Assembly: GCA_964546285.1 (NCBI GenBank)
Contig: CAZJJK010000143.1
Coordinates: 1-5,458, forward strand
From: CAZJJK01 sp964546285
Lineage (GTDB): Bacteria > Spirochaetota > Spirochaetia > Treponematales > Breznakiellaceae
DNA: 5,458 nt
Direction: 5' to 3'
A model generated the notes under the pieces. The model ran no database searches and was not told the origin of the DNA. It worked only from the letters and a program-made list of their open reading frames with translations. A program made the position numbers and the translations under genes. Shown in pieces: positions 1 through 5,458 of this stretch (its first letter is position 1; each line of letters starts with the position of its first letter).

Positions 1-2
1 CC

Positions 3-230
3 CACGCGGACATGACGGGACTTCCGGGAGGGCCGAGGTATCGCTGGGCCTTTGAACGGCTGTATACCCACCGGCATGTGTGGAGCCATCAGACGGAGAA
101 GATGGAATGGATGCGGCAGGTGTGGGGGAAGGAGTACATGAATCCGCCTGTGATCGACTTTAAGGCCGGGAAGCTGAAGGTGAAGGGGCAACCCGGATCG
201 GGCTGGTTTGCTAGGCATCTAGCGGTTTAG
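3..230 (+). CDS. C-terminal part of an unrecognised protein (5' end outside window)
   Basis: The reading frame is open from the left edge to a TAG stop at 228-230. A Met codon lies at 12-14, but no Shine-Dalgarno sequence precedes it and the frame continues upstream to the edge, so this is probably the tail of a longer protein. About 75 residues are visible. They are rich in aromatic and basic residues, with five Trp (in YRWAF, HVWSH, EWMRQ, VWGKE and GWFAR), and the tail after PPVIDF is Lys/Gly-rich. I see no signal peptide, membrane segment or known catalytic motif, and I do not recognise the family. The coding strand is rich in GGG and GGN codons, unlike the glycosyltransferase gene on the same strand, which may hint at a different origin. 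It converges on the PFOR gene, and no terminator with a T-tract on its own strand is evident. It could also be a decayed fragment. Confidence 0.45.
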   Translation, partial: HADMTGLPGGPRYRWAFERLYTHRHVWSHQTEKMEWMRQVWGKEYMNPPVIDFKAGKLKVKGQPGSGWFARHLAV

Positions 231-276
231 GCTTGATTGCTCAGCTACAACAGAATTGGCAGCAGTTAGTAAGGCT

Positions 277-300
277 TAGTTCATTAAATAAATGATACTA
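277..300. repeat. AT-rich imperfect inverted repeat between convergent genes
   Basis: The left arm 277-285 (tagttcatt) pairs with the right arm 291-300 (aatgatacta). This gives nine base pairs with one bulged T at 296 and a 5-nt loop at 286-290. No T-tract follows on the plus strand, so it is not a convincing terminator for the left-edge gene. It could be a weak transcript-end structure or a chance palindrome in AT-rich DNA. Confidence 0.3.
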
Positions 301-331
301 CAGGAACATGGACCTAGATTTTTACTAGCCA

Positions 332-360
332 TAAAAATCCCCCCGGTTTATACCGGGGGG
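332..360 (-). terminator. Intrinsic terminator of the PFOR gene
   Basis: Read on the minus strand, a perfect 9-bp stem (ccccccggt at 352-360 pairing with accgggggg at 339-347) closes a 4-nt loop at 348-351. A run of five T follows immediately at 337-333. The hairpin starts 38 nt after the PFOR stop codon. The GC-rich stem, short loop and T-run are the classic Rho-independent form. On the plus strand the stem is followed by cataaagag without a T-run, so it should act mainly on PFOR transcripts. Confidence 0.9.
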
Positions 361-398
361 CATAAAGAGTTTAGCCGCGTCTGAAACGCGAACAATTG

Positions 399-3300
399 TT
401 AAAACGGTCGTTCGGCCAGGTACTTATATTCCTTCCAAACGCGGTCTACATGAGCTTTAGCCTTGGCTAAGAGCTCGTCGGCACGCGCGGGGTCAGCGGC
501 TTTAAGACTCTTAAAGCGAACCTCTTTGTACATAAAGTCTTCAACCGCCGTTGTCGGGTCCTTGCTGTCCAATTGAAACGGGTTCTTGCCCTGATCGGTG
601 AGACGGGGGTCAAAACGATATATTGGCCAGAGACCTGAGGTCACCGCCGCCTTCTGCTGATCCATACCTTTCATCATATCAAGGCCGTGGTTAGCACAAT
701 GGCTGTAAGCTATGATGATGGACGGGCCGTCGTAACTTTCAGCTTCACGGAAGGCCTTTATGGTCTGACCTATATTAGCGCCCATGGCTATTTTGGCCAC
801 ATAGACATAGCCATAACTCATGGCCATCGCTCCAAGATCCTTTTTAGCTTGGCTCTTACCCGCGGCGGCGAATTTAGCTATAGCGCCTATCGGTGTGGAT
901 TTGGACATTTGACCACCGGTGTTGGAATACATTTCGGTATCAAGGACCAATAGATTTACGTTTCGTCCCGAGGCGATAACATGGTCCAGTCCGCCATAAC
1001 CGATATCATAAGCCCAGCCGTCGCCGCCAAGTATCCAGACAGAACGCTTGATAAAGTGGTCCGCCAAGGAGAAAAGATTATTGGCTAGCGGTGATTTATC
1101 CTTAGCCAAAGCTGCTTTGAGCTCATCTACCAGCTTGCGCTGGGCTTCTATAGCCTCATCATCGGCTTGGCTGTTGGCTAGGATCTTATCAAGTAGTTCC
1201 GCTTGTAAGCCGGCGGCCTTGGCTTCCTCGGCAACCTCGCGAGCATATTCGGCCAGCTTATCGCTGGTCAGCCGCATACCCAAACCGAATTCCGCCGCGT
1301 CCTCAAACAGGCTGTTGGACCAGGTGGGACCTCGGCCATCATCGCGATGGGCATAGGGCGTGGTGGGTAAATTGCCGCCATAAATGGAAGAACAGCCAGT
1401 CGCGTTGGCCATGACAGCGCGGTCGCCGAATAGCTGGCTTAGTAGTTTAACATAGGGCGTTTCTCCGCAGCCGGCGCAGGCTCCGGAGAATTCGAATAAG
1501 GGCTGCTTCATTCCAATACCCTTCGCCAAATTAAGATTGAGTAGTTTGGAATCGGTATTGGGTATCTTAAGGAAGAAATCCCAGTTTTTGGCTTCCTCTT
1601 CACGTAAGGGCAATTGGGGTTCAAGGTTGATAGCCTTTTTAGTTGGGTCAGTCTTGTCCTTGGCGGGGCAGATGTTTACACAGGCTCCGCAACCCGTACA
1701 ATCTTCAGGTGAAACCTGAAGCGTGAACTTCATGCCGTCAAATTCCTTTCCTTTCGCCGCGGTGGACTTAAACGTGGAAGGAGCGCCATCTAAGGCTTCC
1801 GGCGCGTAAGCTTTCATTCGGATAACGGCGTGAGGGCAGACCATGGTACAGTTGCCGCACTGAATACAGACTTCTGGATTCCACACCGGAATCTTTTCGG
1901 CTATGTTGCGTTTTTCGTATTTGGTTGTACCGGTGGGATAAGAACCATCATCGGGTAGCTTGGAAACCGGAATCTTATCGCCTCTAAATGCGATCATTTC
2001 GCCGATGACCTCTCTAACGAATTTTGGAGCGGATTTCGGTACAGGGTCTGTCATAGCGAGTTTACTGGATACCGTCTTGGGGTAGTCAACTTTCTGAATG
2101 GCGGATAAGGCCATATCGATAGTGGCTATATTTTTCTTAACGACTTCCTCACCCTTGCGGCCATAGGTTTTCTTAATCGCCTTTTTTATCAATTCTACGG
2201 CTTCGGCTTCTGGAAGCACGCCTGAGATCTTAAAGAAGGCGGTCTGCATGATAACGTTTGTGCGTCCACCCATGCCGGCTTTTTCAGCTAAATCGATGGC
2301 GTCAAGGACATAGAATTTGAGCTGCTTGTCTATAATATGCTTTTGGACTTCAGCGGGAATATTTCCCCAGACCTGATCTTTGTCAAAGGGACTGGCCAAA
2401 AGGAAGGTGCCGCCTTTTTTGGCCTTAGTCAGCATATCAACCTTTTCAAGGAACTGAAATTTATGACAAGCGATAAAATCGGCCTTTTCCACCAGATAGG
2501 GTTTCTTGATCAGTGTTTTGCCGAAGCGCAGGTGGGAGACGGTAACCGTACCGGCCTTTTTAGAGTCGTAGGAAAAATAACCTTGAGCATAGTTTTCCGT
2601 GGCGTCGCCGATTATTTTTATGGAATTCTTGTTCGCGCCGACAGTACCGTCGGAGCCGAGGCCATAGAATAAGGCTTCAAACACGTCTTTTTGATCTAAT
2701 GAAAAATCTTCGTCCCACTCCAAGGAGGTCTGGGTAAGATCATCATAAATGCCGATGGTGAAATGGTTTTTTGGCGAAGCCTGTTTCAGGTTGTCAAAGA
2801 CGGCTTTGGCCATGCCGGGGGTAAATTCAGCCGAGCCAAGACCGTAGCGGCCGCCAACGATAGCGGGATAGGCTTTGAAGCGGCTATCGCCTTTTTCCAT
2901 CACCTCGCCTATAGCGGTACGAACGTCTTCGTAAAGCGGTTCGCCTATGGCGCCCGGCTCTTTGGTACGGTCCAGAACCGCGATACCCTTAACGCTGGCC
3001 GGAAGGGCCGCCGCGAACATGGCGGCGTCAAAGGGGCGGTATAAACGGACCTTAAGGATGCCGACTTTCTCACCCTTCGCGTTGAGGTAACTTACGACTT
3101 CCTCAACCGGTTCGGCCCCAGAACCCATGACAACTATAACTCTTTCGGCATCGGGGGCGCCTAAATAGTCATATACTTTATACGTTCGGCCAGAAAGCTT
3201 CGCGAACTTGTCCATATACTTCTGGACTATCGCCGGAACCGCGTTATAGTATTTATTGACCGTTTCGCGAGCGGCAAAATAGACATCCGGGTTTTGAGCG

Positions 3301-3956
3301 GTGCCCCGTAGTACCGGCGCTTCCGGTGTCATACCGCGCAGGCGGTTGGCGCTTACAAGCTTGGGATCGATCATCTGTCGCATCAGATCGTAGGGAATTT
3401 CCTCTACTTTCTGGATTTCGTGAGAGGTACGGAAGCCGTCAAAGAAATGAAGGAAGGGAACCCTGGATTCCAAGGTGGCGGCGTGAGCGATCAGAGCGGT
3501 ATCCATAACTTCCTGGATACCATTGGAGGCAAGCATGCCCCAGCCGGTTTGTCGACAGGCCATAACATCCTGATGATCGCCAAAGATAGACAAACCTTGA
3601 GCCGCTATAGCCCGCGCGGCGATATGGAAGACCGTAGGAATCAGCTCGCCGGAGATTTTGTACATATTAGGGATCATCAGCAACAAGCCTTGAGAAGCCG
3701 TAAATGTGGTGCTGAGGGCGCCGGTTGTAAGCGCTCCGTGAACGGCTCCAGCGGCGCCGGCTTCGGATTGCATCTCGATAACCTGGGGAATTGTTCCCCA
3801 GATATTTTTCCGGCCTTGGGCGGAGAACTCATCGGAGAGTTCTCCCATCGGGCTGGAGGGGGTGATTGGATAAATCGCGATGACTTCGCTCACGGCGTGA
3901 GCTACATAAGCCGCCGCGGTATTCCCGTCAATCATGACCATGTTCTTATCGGACAT
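399..3956 (-). CDS. nifJ: Pyruvate:ferredoxin (flavodoxin) oxidoreductase, single-chain homodimeric type
   Basis: This cytoplasmic enzyme oxidatively decarboxylates pyruvate with CoA to acetyl-CoA and CO2, reducing ferredoxin or flavodoxin. The 1185 residues show the whole family order. The N-terminal domain (about 1-260) has YPITPSSP (29-36), Glu65 and Arg115. Domain II spans about 260-415 and the gamma-type domain about 416-640. A 2x[4Fe-4S] ferredoxin domain has two CxxCxxCxxxCP motifs, Cys697/700/703/707 and Cys753/756/759/763. The C-terminal thiamine-diphosphate domain has GDG (978-980) and NTGGQ (1012-1016). Cys827, Cys830, Cys855 and Cys1087 match the spacing of the proximal-cluster ligands of the Desulfovibrio africanus enzyme. 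The ATG at 3954-3956 was chosen because GAGGAAGG precedes it and MSDKNMVMIDGN is the usual family beginning. The frame stays open 52 codons further to 4112, but that part overlaps the divergent gene and looks unlike PFOR. About 98 residues follow Cys1087, so the oxygen-protective C-terminal extension of D. africanus appears absent. The gene is probably monocistronic. Confidence 0.97.
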   Translation of the reverse strand: MSDKNMVMIDGNTAAAYVAHAVSEVIAIYPITPSSPMGELSDEFSAQGRKNIWGTIPQVIEMQSEAGAAGAVHGALTTGALSTTFTASQGLLLMIPNMYKISGELIPTVFHIAARAIAAQGLSIFGDHQDVMACRQTGWGMLASNGIQEVMDTALIAHAATLESRVPFLHFFDGFRTSHEIQKVEEIPYDLMRQMIDPKLVSANRLRGMTPEAPVLRGTAQNPDVYFAARETVNKYYNAVPAIVQKYMDKFAKLSGRTYKVYDYLGAPDAERVIVVMGSGAEPVEEVVSYLNAKGEKVGILKVRLYRPFDAAMFAAALPASVKGIAVLDRTKEPGAIGEPLYEDVRTAIGEVMEKGDSRFKAYPAIVGGRYGLGSAEFTPGMAKAVFDNLKQASPKNHFTIGIYDDLTQTSLEWDEDFSLDQKDVFEALFYGLGSDGTVGANKNSIKIIGDATENYAQGYFSYDSKKAGTVTVSHLRFGKTLIKKPYLVEKADFIACHKFQFLEKVDMLTKAKKGGTFLLASPFDKDQVWGNIPAEVQKHIIDKQLKFYVLDAIDLAEKAGMGGRTNVIMQTAFFKISGVLPEAEAVELIKKAIKKTYGRKGEEVVKKNIATIDMALSAIQKVDYPKTVSSKLAMTDPVPKSAPKFVREVIGEMIAFRGDKIPVSKLPDDGSYPTGTTKYEKRNIAEKIPVWNPEVCIQCGNCTMVCPHAVIRMKAYAPEALDGAPSTFKSTAAKGKEFDGMKFTLQVSPEDCTGCGACVNICPAKDKTDPTKKAINLEPQLPLREEEAKNWDFFLKIPNTDSKLLNLNLAKGIGMKQPLFEFSGACAGCGETPYVKLLSQLFGDRAVMANATGCSSIYGGNLPTTPYAHRDDGRGPTWSNSLFEDAAEFGLGMRLTSDKLAEYAREVAEEAKAAGLQAELLDKILANSQADDEAIEAQRKLVDELKAALAKDKSPLANNLFSLADHFIKRSVWILGGDGWAYDIGYGGLDHVIASGRNVNLLVLDTEMYSNTGGQMSKSTPIGAIAKFAAAGKSQAKKDLGAMAMSYGYVYVAKIAMGANIGQTIKAFREAESYDGPSIIIAYSHCANHGLDMMKGMDQQKAAVTSGLWPIYRFDPRLTDQGKNPFQLDSKDPTTAVEDFMYKEVRFKSLKAADPARADELLAKAKAHVDRVWKEYKYLAERPF

Positions 3957-3959
3957 AGA

Positions 3960-3967
3960 CCTTCCTC
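3960..3967 (-). promoter_or_regulatory. Ribosome binding site that fixes the PFOR start
   Basis: On the minus strand GAGGAAGG precedes the ATG at 3956. The GAGG core (3967-3964) is 7 nt from the start codon, which is ideal spacing. This supports the internal Met over the farther upstream Met at 4112. Confidence 0.8.
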
Positions 3968-3997
3968 GTTTGGGGGTGGTTTGGTGTATTTTATTCC

Positions 3998-4026
3998 ATG
4001 ATATAGCGCGCCTAGGATTTATGCAA
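3998..4026 (-). promoter_or_regulatory. Candidate sigma-70-type promoter for PFOR
   Basis: Read on the minus strand, TTGCAT (4026-4021, 3 of 6 to the -35 consensus) is separated by exactly 17 nt from TATCAT (4003-3998, 5 of 6 to the -10 consensus). Transcription would start near 3990 and leave a leader of about 34 nt that contains the ribosome binding site. The weak -35 suggests modest or activator-assisted strength. This rests on consensus matching alone. Confidence 0.45.
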
Positions 4027-4040
4027 GGGAAGGCGCCTTG
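4024..4040. repeat. Palindromic element in the divergent promoter region (possible operator)
   Basis: Two nested inverted repeats overlap here. One is the perfect 10-bp palindrome aaggcgcctt at 4030-4039. The other is caagg (4024-4028) facing ccttg (4036-4040). The element overlaps and lies just upstream of the candidate PFOR -35, and sits about 23 bp before the glycosyltransferase start, so a protein bound here could affect both genes. A single TTGTGA half-site (4038-4043) overlaps its right edge, but no matching partner half-site is seen. An operator role is inference. Confidence 0.25.
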
Positions 4041-4044
4041 TGAT

Positions 4045-4056
4045 AGGAGCCGGGGG
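4045..4056 (+). promoter_or_regulatory. Probable ribosome binding region of the glycosyltransferase
   Basis: AGGAG at 4045-4049 lies 13 nt before the ATG at 4063, longer than usual. A GGGGG run at 4052-4056 has better spacing (6 nt) but is a poorer match. An in-frame TAA at 4057-4059 rules out any start further upstream. Initiation is therefore at ATG 4063 or, less likely, the TTG codon at 4069. Confidence 0.4.
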
Positions 4057-4062
4057 TAAGGC

Positions 4063-5340
4063 ATGTATTTGAGCAGGTCGGCGAAAATTGATCGTATCGG
4101 TTTTGTATCCACTCGGTTTCAAGGAACGGACGGCGTTTCTCTGGAAACAAGTAAATGGGCCGCCGTACTGGAAAAAATGGGCTATGAGTGTTTCTATTTT
4201 GCTGGCCAATCCGACTGGGATAGCTCCCATACCATGGTCGTGCCTGAGGCTTTTTTTGGGCATGAAAACGTTGTGGATATTCAAGAACGCTGTTTTGGCA
4301 CCACGATTCGTTCCGGCTCTCTTACTGGCGATATTCAAGCCCTGCGTTTCCGTTTAAAGACCGCGCTCCATGATTTCATTTCCAAATATCGAATTAATCT
4401 ACTTGTTATTGAAAACGCTCTTACCATACCAATGCATATACCCTTTGGGCTGGCTATCACCGAACTGATCGCTGAAACCGGCATTCCGGCCGTCGCTCAT
4501 CATCACGATTTTGTTTGGGAACGCCAGCGCTTTCTTGTCAACGCGGTGGAGGACTATTTATCCATGGCCTTCCCGCCTCGGCTTCATTCCATAAACCATG
4601 TCGTTATCAATACCGAAGGTCGGCGTCAATTATCTTACCGTTGCGGTTTGGCCGCTGTCGTCATTCCCAATGTCCATGATTTTGACAGTCCGCCGCCCGA
4701 AATTGATGACTACACTCGCGGCTTTCGAAGCGCTTTGGGCTTAAATAACGGGGAGCTGCTCCTGTTACAGCCGACACGTGTTATAGCTCGAAAGGGAATA
4801 GAACACGCCGTGGAGCTCGCCAATCGATTACGGCATAGGAAAGCGAAGCTGCTTATCAGCCATCAGGAAAGGGATGAGGGATCGGCGTATTATAAACGGA
4901 CCATGGATTACGCCAAACTCTTGGATGTGGATGTTTTGATTAGACCGGATTTGATCAGCGCTGAACGCGGCGTGTCTAATCAGGGGATAAAGACGTATAG
5001 CCTTAACGACTGCTACCTAAACGCTGATTTTGTCACCTACCCCTCCAGCTACGAAGGCTTTGGCAACGCGTTTTTAGAAGCCGTATGGTTTAAAAAGCCG
5101 CTGATGGTAAACCGCTACTCAATTTTTCAGCAAGACATTGAACCTATTGGTTTTGATGTGGTGGTTATGGATAATTATGTAACGCCCGAGATAGTGGAAT
5201 TGGTGGAAACCATCCTGGATTCCAAGGAAACCAGAGAAATAATGGCGATGAAAAACTATGCGCTGGCTAAGAAATATTTTTCTTATGAGCTTTTGGAGAG
5301 ACGGTTGTCACAGGTTCTGATGAGTTTTGGTAAGGTATAA
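4063..5340 (+). CDS. GT-B fold glycosyltransferase, family 4-like
   Basis: This 425-residue protein most likely transfers a sugar from a nucleotide-sugar donor. The N-terminal half opens with a beta strand and glycine loop, IGFVSTRFQGTDGVSLE (12-28), typical of the acceptor-side Rossmann domain of GT4 enzymes. A His/Asp cluster, HHHDF (146-150), follows. The C-terminal half starts near 230 and carries PTRVIARKG (237-245), whose Arg and Lys fit the donor phosphate contacts. It also carries YPSSYEGFGNAFLEA (326-340), an EX7E motif with Glu331 and Glu339. No signal peptide or membrane segment is seen, so it should be cytoplasmic or peripheral. Length is normal for the family. Substrate cannot be read from sequence. 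The GTDGVSLE start recalls GT4 enzymes annotated as mannosylglucosylglycerate synthase-like, but that is memory-based and weak; a surface-glycan enzyme is equally possible. It is divergent from PFOR and no partner glycan gene is visible. No clear terminator follows. Confidence 0.85.
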   Translation: MYLSRSAKIDRIGFVSTRFQGTDGVSLETSKWAAVLEKMGYECFYFAGQSDWDSSHTMVVPEAFFGHENVVDIQERCFGTTIRSGSLTGDIQALRFRLKTALHDFISKYRINLLVIENALTIPMHIPFGLAITELIAETGIPAVAHHHDFVWERQRFLVNAVEDYLSMAFPPRLHSINHVVINTEGRRQLSYRCGLAAVVIPNVHDFDSPPPEIDDYTRGFRSALGLNNGELLLLQPTRVIARKGIEHAVELANRLRHRKAKLLISHQERDEGSAYYKRTMDYAKLLDVDVLIRPDLISAERGVSNQGIKTYSLNDCYLNADFVTYPSSYEGFGNAFLEAVWFKKPLMVNRYSIFQQDIEPIGFDVVVMDNYVTPEIVELVETILDSKETREIMAMKNYALAKKYFSYELLERRLSQVLMSFGKV

Positions 5341-5410
5341 TCGCGTTGAGATATCACACTTTAGTGTATCATTAGTTTAACCTGCGCAGCCCGTGACAAT
5401 AGGCGAGTCA

Positions 5411-5458
5411 GTCGAGTAGCCCTGAGGACTTTCACCTCAAGGCCCTCACGGAACCGTA
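5411..5458 (-). mobile_element. 3' end of a group II intron (rest lies beyond the right edge)
   Basis: Reading in from the right edge on the minus strand, TACGGTTC (5458-5451) matches the conserved 3' strand of bacterial group II intron domain V. A 3-nt linker (5450-5448), a full domain VI hairpin (5447-5414) and the terminal GAC (5413-5411) follow. The end obeys the rule that group II introns finish in A-pyrimidine. The branch-point A at 5417 is the seventh nucleotide from the predicted 3' splice site, as expected. The rest of domain V, domains I-IV and any reverse transcriptase/maturase gene would lie past 5458. The predicted 3' exon begins at 5410 with TGACTCGCC on the minus strand. It lies in intergenic DNA 70 nt from the glycosyltransferase stop, so the intron does not appear to interrupt a coding sequence on this side. 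The CTACTCGAC ending recalls bacterial class C introns, but class is not certain. Confidence 0.85.
5414..5447 (-). ncRNA. Group II intron domain VI with bulged branch-point adenosine
   Basis: On the minus strand the 5' arm GAGGGCCTTGAGG (5447-5435) pairs with the 3' arm CCTCAGGGCT-A-CTC (5427-5414). The pairing is continuous except for one unpaired A at 5417, with two G-U wobbles, and closes a 7-nt loop (TGAAAGT, 5434-5428). The single bulged A near the base of the stem is the nucleophile of lariat splicing in this ribozyme family. The intact pairing suggests the 3' end has not decayed. Confidence 0.82.

Noticed and set aside
376..390. Short hairpin cgcgt/acgcg just after the PFOR stop
   Set aside because: It has only 5 bp, a 5-nt loop and no T-run. 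The strong terminator 15 bp further along explains the transcript end.
3420..4001. 193-codon open frame on the plus strand opposite PFOR
   Set aside because: It lies wholly antisense to the strongly conserved N-terminal part of PFOR, and its composition mirrors that gene. It has no recognisable domain, so it is a shadow frame.
3981..4018. Candidate plus-strand promoters for the glycosyltransferase (TTGGTG with TATAGC, or TTTATT with TAGGAT)
   Set aside because: The first pair has only 15-nt spacing and a poor -10. The second matches the consensus weakly in both boxes. Neither is good enough to call.
3957..4112. Upstream extension of the PFOR reading frame by 52 codons
   Set aside because: It lacks PFOR-like sequence and runs antisense into the glycosyltransferase start. 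The internal ATG at 3956 has a well-spaced GAGG and the typical family N-terminus.
4012..4338. 108-codon minus-strand open frame opposite the glycosyltransferase start
   Set aside because: It is antisense to the conserved N-terminal domain of the glycosyltransferase and across the promoter region, with no family resemblance.
5348..5372. Possible hairpin after the glycosyltransferase stop (acac/gtgt with loop ttta)
   Set aside because: The stem is only about 4 bp and AT-rich with mismatches, and no proper T-tract follows, so it does not qualify as an intrinsic terminator.
5369..5385. GTTTAAC/GTTAAAC heptamer resembling an integron attC core site
   Set aside because: The degenerate core motif is easily met by chance. 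No paired second core site or attC-like folded structure is seen, and the intron target cannot be judged without the 5' exon.

Overview
The window carries two complete genes transcribed away from each other, a partial gene at the left edge and the tail of a mobile intron at the right edge. The dominant gene is a full-length single-chain pyruvate:ferredoxin (flavodoxin) oxidoreductase (PFOR) on the minus strand. This points to an anaerobic or facultatively anaerobic bacterium. Base composition looks intermediate, and the PFOR resembles the homodimeric enzyme of anaerobes such as Desulfovibrio. A placement near Desulfobacterota is possible, but the sequence alone does not settle it.

Layout from left to right. 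Positions 3-230 (+) hold the C-terminal end of an unrecognised, Trp-rich protein whose DNA is noticeably G-rich. Positions 231-398 are a gap between convergent genes, with an AT-rich imperfect inverted repeat and a clear intrinsic terminator for PFOR. Positions 399-3956 (-) are PFOR. Positions 3957-4062 are a 106-bp divergent promoter region with a plausible PFOR promoter, a strong PFOR ribosome binding site and a small palindrome. Positions 4063-5340 (+) are a GT-B fold, family-4-like glycosyltransferase. Positions 5341-5410 hold no gene. Positions 5411-5458 (-) are the last 48 nt of a group II intron: the 3' strand of domain V and a complete domain VI with its bulged branch-point adenosine. 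The rest of the intron lies beyond the right edge.

PFOR links pyruvate oxidation to low-potential electron carriers and acetyl-CoA supply. The glycosyltransferase probably makes a sugar conjugate, either a cell-surface glycan or a small glycoside. The two genes share only an upstream region, and nothing seen links them in one pathway. The most interesting structure is the intron end, which was recognised from RNA secondary structure because no part of its protein gene is in the window. I did not find a previously undescribed system here.
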